Notes: generated from the sequence alone by a model not told the origin. 38,905 bases of DNA from Deltaproteobacteria bacterium (GCA_019309145.1 JAFDGR010000009.1:1-38905); one strand, 5' to 3'; positions 29,695 through 38,883 are shown, numbered from the stretch's first letter. A program made the numbers and translations.

Positions 29695-31020
29695 ATGTTT
29701 GAAAACCTGACCGAAAAATTCAATCGCGTCTTCAAGAAGGTAACCGGCAGGGGAAAGCTTACAGAGGCCAATGTCCAGGATGCTCTCAAGGAAGTACGCC
29801 TGGCGCTGCTGGAAGCGGATGTCAATTACAAGGTCGTCAAAAGGCTCGTTGAAGACATTAAAATCCGCGCCATCGGCCAGGAGGTCCTCGATAGTCTGAC
29901 CCCCGGCCAGCAGCTGATCAAAATCGTCAACGAGGAGTTGTCGCGTTTGATGGGGGGGGAACGGCGGGACCTGGACCTGACCGGCAAGACCCCCCATATC
30001 ATCATGCTGGTAGGGCTTCAGGGCTCCGGGAAGACCACCACGGCCGCGAAGCTCGCTTATTATTTGCGGAAACAGGGCCGGCACCCCTACCTGGTACCGG
30101 CTGATATTTACCGGCCGGCGGCCATCGAGCAACTGAGAAAGCTCGGTTCTCAAATAGACGTGCCGGTTTATCCCTCAAGCCCTGCACAAAAACCCGAGCA
30201 CATCTGTGTTGATGCGCTGTCAAGGGCGGGAAGGGAGAACTGCGACCTCCTGGTTTTTGACACAGCAGGGCGCCTCCACATTGATGAAACGCTCATGGCG
30301 GAGCTGCAGCGGATCAGGGAAAAGACGAACCCCCAGGAAATCCTGCTCGTGGCAGATGCCATGACCGGGCAGGACGCGGTCAATGTGGCCGGGCACTTTA
30401 ACGACGCCCTTTCCATAACCGGCGTTATCCTTTCCAAGATGGAAGGGGATGCCCGGGGTGGAGCGGCCCTTTCCATCAGGGCGGTGGTCGAGAAGCCCAT
30501 AAAATTTGTGGGCGTGGGTGAAAAGCTCGATGCCCTTGAGCCTTTCTTCCCGGACAGGATGGCCTCCAGGATCCTGGGGATGGGTGATGTCCTTTCCCTG
30601 ATTGAGAAGGCCCAGGCCCAATTTGATGAGAAGGAAGCCGTAAAGCTCGAAAAAAAGATCAAAAAACGGGAATTCGACCTGGATGATTTCTCCGCGCAGT
30701 TAAAACAGGTCAAAAAGCTTGGCTCGCTCGAACAGATCCTGGGCATGCTTCCCGGCATGGGACAGATGAAAAAGCTCAAGCAGCTCAAGCCCGACGAGAA
30801 GGAACTGGTGAAGATCGAAGCGATCATCAGTTCAATGACCAGGCAGGAGCGGAAAAATTACAAGATGATTAACGGCAGCAGAAGGAAAAGAATCGCGAAA
30901 GGAAGCGGTACCTCTCTGCAGGACGTGAATCGCCTGTTGAAGAATTTTGCACAATCAAAAAAGATGATGGAGCGGCTGACCAGGAAGGGTCTTCATGATG
31001 TGGGTGCTCTTTTTGGCTAG
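29695..31020 (+). CDS. ffh: Signal recognition particle protein Ffh
   Basis: The 441-residue GTPase binds 4.5S RNA and signal sequences and delivers ribosomes to FtsY at the membrane. The N domain (about 1-90) is followed by the G domain with G1 GLQGSGKTT (107-115), DTAGRLHID and the G4-like SKMEGDARGG (normally TKMD; here S and E, conservative changes). The M domain (about 325-440) is rich in methionine in the finger loop (LGMLPGMGQMKK). The ATG at 29695 is chosen; a GTG one codon earlier is possible. No 4.5S RNA gene is seen nearby. rpsP follows after 37 bases. Confidence 0.97.
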   Translation: MFENLTEKFNRVFKKVTGRGKLTEANVQDALKEVRLALLEADVNYKVVKRLVEDIKIRAIGQEVLDSLTPGQQLIKIVNEELSRLMGGERRDLDLTGKTPHIIMLVGLQGSGKTTTAAKLAYYLRKQGRHPYLVPADIYRPAAIEQLRKLGSQIDVPVYPSSPAQKPEHICVDALSRAGRENCDLLVFDTAGRLHIDETLMAELQRIREKTNPQEILLVADAMTGQDAVNVAGHFNDALSITGVILSKMEGDARGGAALSIRAVVEKPIKFVGVGEKLDALEPFFPDRMASRILGMGDVLSLIEKAQAQFDEKEAVKLEKKIKKREFDLDDFSAQLKQVKKLGSLEQILGMLPGMGQMKKLKQLKPDEKELVKIEAIISSMTRQERKNYKMINGSRRKRIAKGSGTSLQDVNRLLKNFAQSKKMMERLTRKGLHDVGALFG

Positions 31021-31057
31021 TCAGAACTAATAACACTACAGGGGGTGATACTGGTAT

Positions 31058-31321
31058 ATGGCGGTGAGAATCAGATTGACAAGGATGGGCGCAAAGAAAA
31101 AGCCCTTTTACCGGTTGGTGGCAGCTGACTCGGAAGCCCCGCGGGACGGGAAGTTTCTGGATATTCTCGGCTATTACGATCCGAAAGCCGACCCGGCGAT
31201 AATTAAAATTCAGGAGGATAAAGTCCGTTACTGGCTGGAAAAGGGCGCGGGAATGACGGAATCAGTCAGATCAATCTTAAAGAAGCAAGGGTTCACAAAG
31301 TCTCCTTCAGCGGCAAATTGA
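31058..31321 (+). CDS. rpsP: 30S ribosomal protein S16
   Basis: The 87-residue protein is a complete S16, an assembly factor and component of the small subunit, with the diagnostic opening MAVRIRLTRMGAKKKPFYR and DILGYYDP. A GGGGGTGAT sequence serves as ribosome binding site. It starts the classical rpsP-(khpA)-rimM-trmD-rplS order. Confidence 0.98.
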   Translation: MAVRIRLTRMGAKKKPFYRLVAADSEAPRDGKFLDILGYYDPKADPAIIKIQEDKVRYWLEKGAGMTESVRSILKKQGFTKSPSAAN

Positions 31322-31359
31322 GGTGGTGCGGATGAACTCAAACATGGAGGTGAGTCGAG

Positions 31360-31590
31360 ATGAAGGACTTGATTTCCTACATAGCAAAAGCGCTGGTGGA
31401 CAAACCAGAAGATGTGGTTGTCACTGAGATAGAGGGAGAGCAAACCTCTGTGATTGAGCTAAAGGTAGCCAAGGAAGACCTGGGGAAAGTCATCGGAAAA
31501 CAGGGCCGCACGGCGCGGGCCATGAGGACGATCCTCAGCGCGGCTTCCACAAAGATTAACAAGCGGTCGGTTTTGGAAATCATTGAATAG
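31360..31590 (+). CDS. khpA: KH-domain RNA-binding protein KhpA
   Basis: The 76-residue protein is a single KH domain with the GxxG RNA-binding loop in [15 protein letters not shown] (about 43-57). KhpA usually partners with KhpB in RNA binding and control of cell elongation and ribosome maturation. GGAGGTG precedes the ATG. It is 38 bases after rpsP and 2 bases before rimM. Confidence 0.95.
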   Translation: MKDLISYIAKALVDKPEDVVVTEIEGEQTSVIELKVAKEDLGKVIGKQGRTARAMRTILSAASTKINKRSVLEIIE

Positions 31591-31592
31591 GC

Positions 31593-32129
31593 TTGCCCCG
31601 AAATCCAGATCATAGCCTGCTCCCGGTGGGAAAGGTTCTCCGGCCCCATGGGCTGCGCGGCCAGTTGAAAATTTCCGCGTACGCGCGGTCGGATGCGACC
31701 TTCCTGCGCGCCGACACCATTTTTCTGAGGGATCGAACGGGAAAACTGACGGAATTCACCATCGCTTCCGCAAGGTCCATGAAGTCCGGATATATTGTTG
31801 AACTCGAGGAACTCTCTTCCCTGACTGATGCTGAACGATACCGGGATGCGGATATCCTGGTCAGAAAAAACGCATTGCCACGGAAAGAGGAGGATGAATA
31901 TTTCTGGTACGAACTTCTTGGACTTGACGTGTTCCTGGAATCGGGGGAATACCTGGGTCCCATCAGTGATATCATTGCCACGGGCAGCAATGATATCTAT
32001 GTGATCAAGCGGGGAAAAAGCGAGTTGCTCATCCCCGGCACCCATGAGATCATCAAAAACATTGATCTGGAACGGGGAAAGATGATGATTCACCCCATAG
32101 ATGGCCTCCTGGATCTTCATGAGATATGA
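31593..32129 (+). CDS. rimM: Ribosome maturation factor RimM
   Basis: The 178-residue protein assists 16S rRNA 3'-domain assembly around S19. The N-terminal RimM domain contains [16 protein letters not shown], and the C-terminal PRC-barrel-like domain (about 95-175) contains [11 protein letters not shown] and the closing [12 protein letters not shown]. The start is a TTG 2 bases after the khpA stop. The internal GTG at 31626 would remove residues usually present before VGKV. The stop overlaps the trmD start by 11 bases. Confidence 0.95.
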   Translation: MPRNPDHSLLPVGKVLRPHGLRGQLKISAYARSDATFLRADTIFLRDRTGKLTEFTIASARSMKSGYIVELEELSSLTDAERYRDADILVRKNALPRKEEDEYFWYELLGLDVFLESGEYLGPISDIIATGSNDIYVIKRGKSELLIPGTHEIIKNIDLERGKMMIHPIDGLLDLHEI

Positions 32130-32856
32130 TGTTCTGACCATATTCCCGGAAATGATCCAGGGATATCTCAAGGAAGGCATTCTGGCACGCGCCGCAAAAC
32201 GGGATCTGATCAAGATTGAGGTAACGGACATACGCGCCTTTGCAAGGGGCGCTCACAAGAATACGGACGACCGTCCCTTCGGGGGCGGGGACGGCATGGT
32301 GATGAAGCCCGGGCCCATATACAGGGCACTGGAATCGGTGCCCAGGGTCGCGCCGGAAAGCCTGGTCCTGCTCCTGACACCCCAGGGGAAAAGATTTGAC
32401 CAGGCCATGGCCTGGGAGCTGTCCAGGCAGAAACAACTTATTCTGCTCTGCGGCCGTTACGAGGGAATTGACGAGAGAATCAGGAAACTGTGCGTTGACC
32501 GGGAATTATCCATCGGGGATTATGTCCTGAGCGGGGGGGAACTGGCGGCACTTGTCCTCATGGACGCGGTGAGCCGGCTCATTCCCGGAGTCCTGGGAGG
32601 TGAAAAATCCACCCAGGAGGATTCTTTTGAAGATGGATTACTCGAATACCCGCAGTATACCCGTCCCAGGGTATTCAGGGGTGAGGAGGTCCCGGAGGTT
32701 CTTCTGTCGGGGGATCATGAAAAGATCCGTCAATGGAGGAGAGCCCAATCCCTGAAACGGACGCTTGAGAAACGGCCCGATCTCCTTCACCACGCCCGCC
32801 TCACTCCACAGGATGAGGCGATGCTGAAGGAACTCAAGGGGAAGGTCGATAAATAG
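32119..32856 (+). CDS. trmD: tRNA (guanine-37-N1)-methyltransferase TrmD
   Basis: The 245-residue SPOUT enzyme methylates G37 of tRNAs that have G at position 36, which prevents frameshifting. [13 protein letters not shown] is in the N-terminal part. The trefoil-knot SAM pocket is in [12 protein letters not shown] and [13 protein letters not shown]. The ATG at 32119 gives the usual [12 protein letters not shown] start; the upstream in-frame ATG at 32101 would overlap rimM more and adds residues absent from the family. Confidence 0.96.
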   Translation: MRYDVLTIFPEMIQGYLKEGILARAAKRDLIKIEVTDIRAFARGAHKNTDDRPFGGGDGMVMKPGPIYRALESVPRVAPESLVLLLTPQGKRFDQAMAWELSRQKQLILLCGRYEGIDERIRKLCVDRELSIGDYVLSGGELAALVLMDAVSRLIPGVLGGEKSTQEDSFEDGLLEYPQYTRPRVFRGEEVPEVLLSGDHEKIRQWRRAQSLKRTLEKRPDLLHHARLTPQDEAMLKELKGKVDK

Positions 32857-32875
32857 AGACGCAGGACTGTAGTAG

Positions 32876-33436
32876 ATGCCCCTGTACATAGGACTCGTTC
32901 ATTATCCCGTGTATAACAAGAACGAGCAACGGATTGCCTCGGCAGTCACCCCGGTTGACCTCCATGACCTGGCACGCGTTGCCAGGACCTATGGTGCCCG
33001 CAAATTGCTGGTGATAACACCGCTGAGCGATCAACAGGGGCTTGTGGATCGCATCTGCAATCATTGGACAGCAGGTTTCGGGGCCTCCTACAATCCCCAC
33101 AGGAAAAAGGCCATCGAACTTGTGACCGTCGCCCCCTCCCTGGAGGATGCCGTTCTGAGCATCCACGCAACAGAAGGGGAAGCGCCGTTTGTGCTGGCCA
33201 CTGACGCGAACAGGCAGAAGGAGAACATGCTCTCCTTCCCGGACGCGCGCGCCATGATCCGGCAGGACCGGGTTGTGTTTCTCCTTTTTGGAACGGCATG
33301 GGGGCTGGATCAGGAGGTCCTGCAACAATCAAACGCTGTTCTGGAACCGGTCCCGGGGGTGGATGGGTACAACCATCTCTCTGTCCGGGCGGCGGCGGCA
33401 ATTGTATTGGACCGTTTAGTTGGTGCCTATCCATAA
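32876..33436 (+). CDS. SPOUT-family RNA methyltransferase (TM1570/COG4752-like)
   Basis: The 186-residue protein starts MPLYIGLVHYPVYNKNEQ and resembles the SPOUT protein found fused to or beside TrmD in several phyla (the TM1570 type). The C-terminal knot region is VFLLFGTAWGLDQEVLQQ followed by LEPVPGVDGYNHLSVRAAAAI. An RNA substrate is likely but not known. It lies between trmD and rplS and its last codons form one arm of a long hairpin. Confidence 0.82.
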   Translation: MPLYIGLVHYPVYNKNEQRIASAVTPVDLHDLARVARTYGARKLLVITPLSDQQGLVDRICNHWTAGFGASYNPHRKKAIELVTVAPSLEDAVLSIHATEGEAPFVLATDANRQKENMLSFPDARAMIRQDRVVFLLFGTAWGLDQEVLQQSNAVLEPVPGVDGYNHLSVRAAAAIVLDRLVGAYP

Positions 33437-33477
33437 ATCAGAGATTTGCGGAGGGAGCCATTTGTGGATAGGCACCA
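33421..33477 (+). promoter_or_regulatory. 18-bp stem-loop spanning the methyltransferase stop, upstream of rplS
   Basis: The arms 33421-33438 and 33460-33477 pair over 18 positions with a single G-U wobble (left arm TGGTGCCTATCCATAAAT). The loop is 21 nt. The left arm contains the stop codon of the preceding gene. No U-run follows, so it is not a typical terminator. It lies about 117 bases before the rplS start in an unusually long leader, so it may be an RNase III processing site or a translational control element for L19. Confidence 0.6.
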
Positions 33478-33593
33478 CTTGGGACAAAAGAGACATCGTT
33501 CGGAAGCTGAATGGGTAAAAGTCCGGTAATCGATGATCAGATCGAGACCTTTTCCATTTGGCTCCGTCGTGTACGGTAAGACGAGGAGGAAAT

Positions 33594-33938
33594 ATGAACA
33601 TTCTGGAAATGCTTGAAAAGGAACAAATGCGAACCGACATCCCTGACTTTCGTCCGGGTGATACGGTAAAGGTCCATGCCAGGATCAAAGAGGGCGAAAA
33701 AGAGCGAATCCAGGTCTTCCAGGGCGTTGTCATCCGGAAACGGAAAGGCAACACGGGAGCAAGCTTTACGGTTCGAAAAATATCGTATGGCATTGGTGTG
33801 GAAAGGATCTTTCCACTCCATTCCCCTTCCATCGAAAAAATCGAGGTTATGACCAGAGGGAAGGTGAGGAGGGCCCGGCTTTATTACCTGAGGAAGCTGC
33901 GAGGAAAAGCCGCCCGGATCAAGGAAAAAAGGTACTAA
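33594..33938 (+). CDS. rplS: 50S ribosomal protein L19
   Basis: The 114-residue protein is complete L19, located at the 30S-50S interface, with [15 protein letters not shown], the [13 protein letters not shown] strand and the [20 protein letters not shown] segment. GAGGAGGAA stands just before the ATG at 33594. The 157-base leader that precedes it contains the hairpin listed separately. Confidence 0.98.
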   Translation: MNILEMLEKEQMRTDIPDFRPGDTVKVHARIKEGEKERIQVFQGVVIRKRKGNTGASFTVRKISYGIGVERIFPLHSPSIEKIEVMTRGKVRRARLYYLRKLRGKAARIKEKRY

Positions 33939-33963
33939 CCCTTTAGGTATTTAGACCATTTTC

Positions 33964-34614
33964 TTGTCGAGTCCACCCGAAAACCTGTCCCTTTTTCCTG
34001 AGGGAATTGACCCCGGTGAATGCCATCCCTTTCTGCACGAGGCAATGGCCAGGAGGGCCGGCTATACCACGGTTGCCGGGCTGGATGAAGCGGGACGGGG
34101 CCCCCTTGCGGGCCCGGTTGTGGCTGCAGCGGTGATCCTCCCCGGGGAGGTGCATTTGCCGGGAGTCCGCGACTCCAAGAAAATGACTCCTCATGCAAGG
34201 GAAAAGGCCTTCGAATTGATTCAGCAGGAGTCAACGGCCGTGAGCATTGCGGTCGTTTCGCATACCTACATCGACACCCATAATATCCTGAACGCCGCCC
34301 TTGAGGCAATGAAAAGGGCTGTCCTGGCGCTTGCACCGCGGCCGACTTTTCTTCTGGTTGATGGTATCCATCCAGTGCCCGTGCGCTTGCCGCAGAAGTG
34401 CCTGAAAAAAGGCGACCAGAGGAGCATGAGCATATCAGCGGCCTCGGTCATGGCAAAAGTTTACCGTGACCGGATCATGGAAAATTATCACCGCCTGTTT
34501 CCACAGTACGGTTTTGAACAGAACAAGGGCTATGGGACGCGGTATCACCTGGACGCCCTCAAACGGTTTGGTCCCTGTCCGTTTCACCGCCTCACGTTTC
34601 GGGGGGTCTGTTGA
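33964..34614 (+). CDS. rnhB: Ribonuclease HII
   Basis: The 216-residue enzyme removes ribonucleotides and RNA primers from DNA. The acidic catalytic residues are in AGLDEAGRGPLAGPV, LLVDGIH and the later AKVYRD segment, and the substrate-binding SKK is in RDSKKM. I use the TTG at 33964 because many relatives carry about 35 residues before LDEAGRG; the ATG at 34045 would also keep the whole catalytic domain. It lies 25 bases after rplS. Confidence 0.95.
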   Translation: MSSPPENLSLFPEGIDPGECHPFLHEAMARRAGYTTVAGLDEAGRGPLAGPVVAAAVILPGEVHLPGVRDSKKMTPHAREKAFELIQQESTAVSIAVVSHTYIDTHNILNAALEAMKRAVLALAPRPTFLLVDGIHPVPVRLPQKCLKKGDQRSMSISAASVMAKVYRDRIMENYHRLFPQYGFEQNKGYGTRYHLDALKRFGPCPFHRLTFRGVC

Positions 34615-34615
34615 C

Positions 34616-34984
34616 GTGACAAGGGAGCGCCTTGATCTCGGAAAAAAGGGAGAAGAACTCGCCCTGAAGACCATCCGGTCCATGGGATACAAGGAAATCC
34701 TTCAAAATTATCGCTGTCCCCTTGGGGAGATTGACTTGATCGCGCGCGACGGTGATACCCTCGTATTCCTGGAAATCAAGACCAGGAGGACCGGATCAAC
34801 CGGCTATGCCAAGGAGGCGGTAAATGCCCGCAAAAGGCGCCAGATCTCGAAGGTCGCGCTCGCTTATATGAAGGCGAATCATTGCGGGAACATGCGGGCC
34901 AGGTTCGATGTGGTGGCCATAAGCCTGGCGGGGCCTTCTCCGAAGATTGAGGTCATTAAGAATGCGTTCGATCTCGCGTACTAG
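34616..34984 (+). CDS. yraN: YraN/UPF0102 nuclease-like family protein
   Basis: The 122-residue protein opens LGKKGEELALKTIRSMGY and has a PD-(D/E)XK-like core, GEIDLIARDGDTLVFLEIK, typical of UPF0102. A GTG at 34616, one base after the rnhB stop, is chosen as start; the longer frame from 34466 is an overlap shadow. A role in DNA or RNA processing is assumed from the fold. Confidence 0.9.
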   Translation: MTRERLDLGKKGEELALKTIRSMGYKEILQNYRCPLGEIDLIARDGDTLVFLEIKTRRTGSTGYAKEAVNARKRRQISKVALAYMKANHCGNMRARFDVVAISLAGPSPKIEVIKNAFDLAY

Positions 34985-35843
34985 TCCCGGCACGCTCTCC
35001 ATCGTTTCCACCCCCATCGGAAACCTGGAGGATATCACACTCAGGGCCTTGAAAACCTTGAAGGAAGTCGATATTATTGCTGCTGAAAATGTTGGCCATA
35101 CCAGGGGGCTCTGTGCACATTACGGGATCAAGACCCGGGTCGTACGGTATAACCAACACAATCAGAAAACAAAAGCCCCCGAACTCATCGGCAGGTTGAA
35201 GAGGGGCTTCAATGTAGCCCTGGTGACCGATGCGGGAACACCGGGCGTTTCAGATCCGGGCACATTGCTTATTCACAAGGCCGCCCAGGAAGCTCTCACG
35301 ATTACGCCGATCCCGGGACCGTCCGCGGTTACCGGTGCCGTTTCGGTCTCCGGATTTCCTGCGGAGCAATTCGTTTTTGGAGGCTTTCTTCCCCCGCGGG
35401 CCGGCAAGAGGAGACAGGCACTCCGGGCATTTATTTCCGAACACCGCACCATGGTCTTTTTCGAGGCGCCGCATCGATTAAAGGCCATGCTCGCAGATAT
35501 GCGGGACGTGCTGGGCGATCGAGAGATTGTCCTGATCCGGGAGATGACCAAGCTTTATGAACAGACGTACCGGGGAAAAATATCCGGTATTCTGGCAAAT
35601 CTGCCGGAAGAGCGCATCAGGGGGGAATTGACGCTTGTGGTGAAGGGAAGCGAGGAAAAAGCAGGTCCCGGAGAAATTCCTGCACAGGTACTTGACAAAA
35701 TAGACAAACTACTGACTGAGAAACAGTTGAGTGTAAAAGATGCTGCCAGGGACATTGCCACTGAACAAGGATTGCCTTACCGGCAGGTATACAGGATCTG
35801 CCTGACCAGGAAAACAAGGTTGTCTTCAACGGAAATCCAATGA
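34962..35843 (+). CDS. rsmI: 16S rRNA (cytidine-1402-2'-O)-methyltransferase RsmI
   Basis: The 293-residue tetrapyrrole-methylase-fold enzyme methylates the ribose of C1402 in 16S rRNA. The signature STPIGNLEDITLRALK, VTDAGTPGVSDPG and IPGPSAV are complete. One usually conserved segment, AAEDTR-HT, reads AAENVGHTRG here. GAGGT lies 8 bases before the ATG at 34962. It overlaps yraN by 23 bases and shares ATGA with the HPr gene. Confidence 0.95.
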   Translation: MRSISRTSPGTLSIVSTPIGNLEDITLRALKTLKEVDIIAAENVGHTRGLCAHYGIKTRVVRYNQHNQKTKAPELIGRLKRGFNVALVTDAGTPGVSDPGTLLIHKAAQEALTITPIPGPSAVTGAVSVSGFPAEQFVFGGFLPPRAGKRRQALRAFISEHRTMVFFEAPHRLKAMLADMRDVLGDREIVLIREMTKLYEQTYRGKISGILANLPEERIRGELTLVVKGSEEKAGPGEIPAQVLDKIDKLLTEKQLSVKDAARDIATEQGLPYRQVYRICLTRKTRLSSTEIQ

Positions 35844-36133
35844 ATGCAAGCGAATCAAACAGAGAAAAAAAAAGGATGCTCAAAATAGCAAATACCCTTG
35901 GGCTGCATGCCAGGGCGGCAGGGAAAATCGTGGCCCTGGCAAATCAATATGAATCAAAGCTGTTCCTCAGAAAAGACGAAGAAGAAGTGGACGGCTCCAG
36001 CATTCTCTCCATCCTCACCCTTTCCTGTCCAAAGGGCACTGAGGTGGAAGTCAAAATCATAGGTGAAGATTCAGAGGCGTTCATGGAAAGCCTGACAGAG
36101 CTTTTCTCTAACAAATTCGGGGAAGAGGCATGA
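35840..36133 (+). CDS. ptsH: HPr-like phosphocarrier protein
   Basis: The 97-residue phosphocarrier has the phospho-histidine H23 in LGLHARAAGK and a regulatory-type serine at S54 (DGSSILSIL), the position of Ser46 in Gram-positive HPr. The usual HARPA motif has A in place of P. It accepts phosphate from enzyme I, encoded next and overlapping as ATGA. No sugar permease is nearby. Confidence 0.93.
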   Translation: MNASESNREKKRMLKIANTLGLHARAAGKIVALANQYESKLFLRKDEEEVDGSSILSILTLSCPKGTEVEVKIIGEDSEAFMESLTELFSNKFGEEA

Positions 36134-37914
36134 CCGCCCACCCAGGTAAATTAAAGGATACGATGCAGGGAATTCCCGTGTCACCGGGAATCATCATTGG
36201 AAAGGCTCACCTTGTGGACCGGTCCAGGGTCAAAATTCTCTACCAGTACCTCATTGATGAAAAACAGGTCTCCGGGGAGGTGGAACGCTTTGAGAATGCC
36301 CTTCGTGCTACCGAGGAACAGCTTGAAACGCTCAAAAACAAGATGCCCGAGCATGTCAAGGAACATTCCTTCATCCTTGACAGTCACTTGATGATCCTGC
36401 AGGACAGCATGCTCCGGGATTCCACCATACGCAGGATTGAAGAGGAAAAAATCAACGCGGAATGGGCACTGAAGAAATCCTTCCATGAAATCCGGAAGAT
36501 TTTTGCCCAGATAGATGACGAGTACATCAGCAACAGAATACAGGATGTAGAGAGCGTCTCGGAAAGGATCTTGAGAAACCTCTCCGGGAAAGCGCAGGAA
36601 AGTCTCGCGGAGATACACGAGCGGGTGATCATCGTTGCCCATGATCTCTCCCCGGCCGACACCACCGAGCTTAATATCAGCAAGGTCATGGGATTTATCA
36701 CCGACGTAGGGGGCCAGACGTCCCATACCGCGATCATGGCCCAGGCACTTGAAATCCCCGCGGTGGTCGGGCTTGAATCCGCAAGTGCAAGGATTTCGGA
36801 CGGAGACCTGCTCATCGTTGACGGCAGCACCGGTGAGGTCGTTATCAATCCTGATGACGCTGAAATCATCCGTTACCAGGAAAAACAACTCCAGCACGAA
36901 AAATATAAATCCACGATCGCGAGAATCTGTCATCTCCCCGCGCAAACACCTGACGGATACCGGATTGCCATAAAGGCCAACATAGAATTCCTGGAGGAGG
37001 TGGCCGCTGTCCGGGATCACGGGGCCGAGGGCATCGGGCTTTACCGGACGGAATTTCTCTATCTGCGGAGCAAGGGCCTGCCTACCGAAGAAGAATTGTT
37101 TAAGGACTACAGGGAAGTCGCGGAGATCATGGCCCCGGAACCGGTGACCATCAGGACCCTGGATATCGGAGGGGACAAATTCGCCTCGCATATCGAGATC
37201 GCCAATGAGATGAATCCTGCAATGGGTCTGCGGGCCATACGTCTGTGCCTCAAGGAACCAAACCTTTTCAGGACGCAGCTTCGGGCCATCTTGCGCGCAA
37301 GCACCTTCGGGCGGGTCCAACTCATGTTTCCCATGATCTCCGGTATTCAGGAAGTGCTGGAAGTCAAGGAAATCCTCGACACAGTGAAAAAAGAATTGGA
37401 CAGTGAAGGAATCATCTATGATGAAAACATGCCGGTAGGGATCATGATCGAGATCCCATCGGCCGTGACCATTGCAGATCTCCTCACGAAGCATGTTGAT
37501 TTTTTCAGCATCGGGACCAATGACCTCATTCAATATGCCCTGGCCATTGACCGGGTGAATGAACACGTTGCCTTTATGTACCAGCCCTTTCATCCGGCCA
37601 TCCTGCGAATGATCCAACAGGTGGTACGAGAAGGCAGAAAAGCGGGAATCAAGATATCGCTGTGTGGTGAAATGGCCGGGGATCCGCTTTGTATCCCGAT
37701 CCTGCTCGGCCTGGGCCTTGATGAATTGAGCATGAATGCCCGATCCATTCCCCTGGTGAAAAATATCGTCAGGGCCATTCCCCTTCAGCAGGCCCAGCAG
37801 GATTTTGAACGGGTTATTCACCTCAGCACCGCCAAGGAGGTCCGCGACTACCTCCTCACACGAATGAAGAAAATGATCCCGGAACTGGGTGAAAAAGGCT
37901 TTTTTCCGGCTTGA
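36130..37914 (+). CDS. ptsI: Phosphoenolpyruvate-protein phosphotransferase (PTS enzyme I)
   Basis: The 594-residue enzyme transfers phosphate from PEP to HPr. The phospho-histidine is H199 in [12 protein letters not shown]. The C-terminal PEP-binding barrel has [15 protein letters not shown], a metal-binding region near IEIPSAV and [16 protein letters not shown], and the catalytic cysteine in [10 protein letters not shown]. The length matches enzyme I without a GAF domain, so it is not the PtsP form. The gene overlaps HPr by four bases (ATGA). Confidence 0.96.
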   Translation: MTAHPGKLKDTMQGIPVSPGIIIGKAHLVDRSRVKILYQYLIDEKQVSGEVERFENALRATEEQLETLKNKMPEHVKEHSFILDSHLMILQDSMLRDSTIRRIEEEKINAEWALKKSFHEIRKIFAQIDDEYISNRIQDVESVSERILRNLSGKAQESLAEIHERVIIVAHDLSPADTTELNISKVMGFITDVGGQTSHTAIMAQALEIPAVVGLESASARISDGDLLIVDGSTGEVVINPDDAEIIRYQEKQLQHEKYKSTIARICHLPAQTPDGYRIAIKANIEFLEEVAAVRDHGAEGIGLYRTEFLYLRSKGLPTEEELFKDYREVAEIMAPEPVTIRTLDIGGDKFASHIEIANEMNPAMGLRAIRLCLKEPNLFRTQLRAILRASTFGRVQLMFPMISGIQEVLEVKEILDTVKKELDSEGIIYDENMPVGIMIEIPSAVTIADLLTKHVDFFSIGTNDLIQYALAIDRVNEHVAFMYQPFHPAILRMIQQVVREGRKAGIKISLCGEMAGDPLCIPILLGLGLDELSMNARSIPLVKNIVRAIPLQQAQQDFERVIHLSTAKEVRDYLLTRMKKMIPELGEKGFFPA

Positions 37915-37963
37915 TCCGCCCCCATTTCATCAACCACCAAATGCATCCCGAGAGCAAAACACC

Positions 37964-38419
37964 ATGGGTATAAAAATTGTCTGCCAGAACAGAAAGGCCT
38001 CATTCGACTACCATATAGATGAGACCATTGAAGCGGGACTCGTCCTCCTGGGGCCCGAGGTAAAGTCCTTAAGGGAAGGGAGGGCCAGCCTGGTGGACAG
38101 CTATGCCAGGATCAGGAAAGGAGAAGCCTTTCTCTACAGTATGCACATAACCCCCTACCCCTTTTCTCACCACATGGAACTGGACCCGGTCAGGACCAGA
38201 AAACTCCTGCTCAACAAACGGGAGATCAAGCGCCTCATCGGCAAAACCGAAGAAAAAGGATACTCCCTCGTGCCCACGAAGGTTTACTTCAAGGATGGCC
38301 GGGCAAAAGTGGAACTCGCCCTGGCCAAGGGGAAGAGAAAATATGACAAACGCCGGGCTCTGAAAGAGAAGGAATTGAAGCGGGAAATAGAGCAGGCACG
38401 CAAGAGGGGCCGTTATTGA
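37964..38419 (+). CDS. smpB: SsrA-binding protein SmpB
   Basis: The 151-residue protein binds tmRNA and takes it to stalled ribosomes. The OB-fold opening is [20 protein letters not shown], and [15 protein letters not shown] and [16 protein letters not shown] are diagnostic, the last being the tail that reads the empty mRNA channel. The ATG at 37964 gives the usual start. The stop codon lies inside the -35 hexamer of the tmRNA promoter. Confidence 0.97.
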   Translation: MGIKIVCQNRKASFDYHIDETIEAGLVLLGPEVKSLREGRASLVDSYARIRKGEAFLYSMHITPYPFSHHMELDPVRTRKLLLNKREIKRLIGKTEEKGYSLVPTKVYFKDGRAKVELALAKGKRKYDKRRALKEKELKREIEQARKRGRY

Positions 38420-38444
38420 CATTCCCCGAAAAAATGGTTATAAT
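38416..38444 (+). promoter_or_regulatory. Consensus sigma-70 promoter of tmRNA
   Basis: A perfect TTGACA (38416-38421) and a perfect TATAAT (38439-38444) are separated by 17 bases. The expected start is near 38451, about 17 bases before the mature tmRNA 5' end. The -35 box contains the smpB TGA. This is the best promoter match I noticed in the window. Confidence 0.92.
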
Positions 38445-38467
38445 GTTTTTACATCATAATCAAGAAA

Positions 38468-38820
38468 GGGGGCGAATAGGTTTCGACGGGGATAGAGAAG
38501 CTTGGGTTGCATACCGAGGTTCCACTTGCTCGTAAAACAGGTGGGATAAAGACAAACGCAGACGATTATGCGTACGCCCTAGCCGCATAGACGGCTAGCG
38601 TCCTCTCAGTGTTTGCCTGCGACACTGAATAGGGCGCCGACGAGCAGGCTAGCTGACCCGCCGTACCTGTGAGACGGGAAAGCAAAAACTTTCACAGGTT
38701 AATCCCCTGGCTACCATGCCCGGCAGGTTCCAGGGGGTGAAAATCCTTTGTCGGGCTATGTATGTAGACGCCTAAGTGGAATGTTTCCGGACGCGGGTTC
38801 GACTCCCGCCGCCTCCACCA
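38468..38820 (+). ncRNA. ssrA: tmRNA (SsrA), one-piece type
   Basis: The RNA rescues stalled ribosomes together with SmpB. Its 5' end GGGGGCGA pairs over 7 bp (one G-U) with CGCCTCC before the encoded ACCA end. AATAGGTTTCGACGGGG is the conserved D-arm-like region, and GGGTTCGACTCCCGC is the T arm. The tag frame is at 38555-38590 and reads NADDYAYALAA followed by TAG; the exact resume codon (AAC at 38555 or GCA at 38558) is uncertain. CCA is encoded. Confidence 0.96.
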
Positions 38821-38847
38821 TTTTAGCGAAATTTTATCTTATGATAT

Positions 38848-38880
38848 TAGGAAGTTACCGAATGGGTGATTTCCTATTTT
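38848..38880 (+). terminator. Intrinsic terminator of tmRNA
   Basis: A 12-bp stem (38848-38859 with 38865-38876, including two wobble pairs) has a 5-nt loop and is followed by TTTTCATTTT. It begins 28 bases after the tmRNA CCA end. Confidence 0.8.
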
Positions 38881-38883
38881 CAT

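Noticed and set aside
36181-37821. 546-residue minus-strand frame opposite enzyme I
   Set aside because: The length is due to base composition; the plus-strand frame has the complete enzyme I motifs, and the antisense product resembles nothing.
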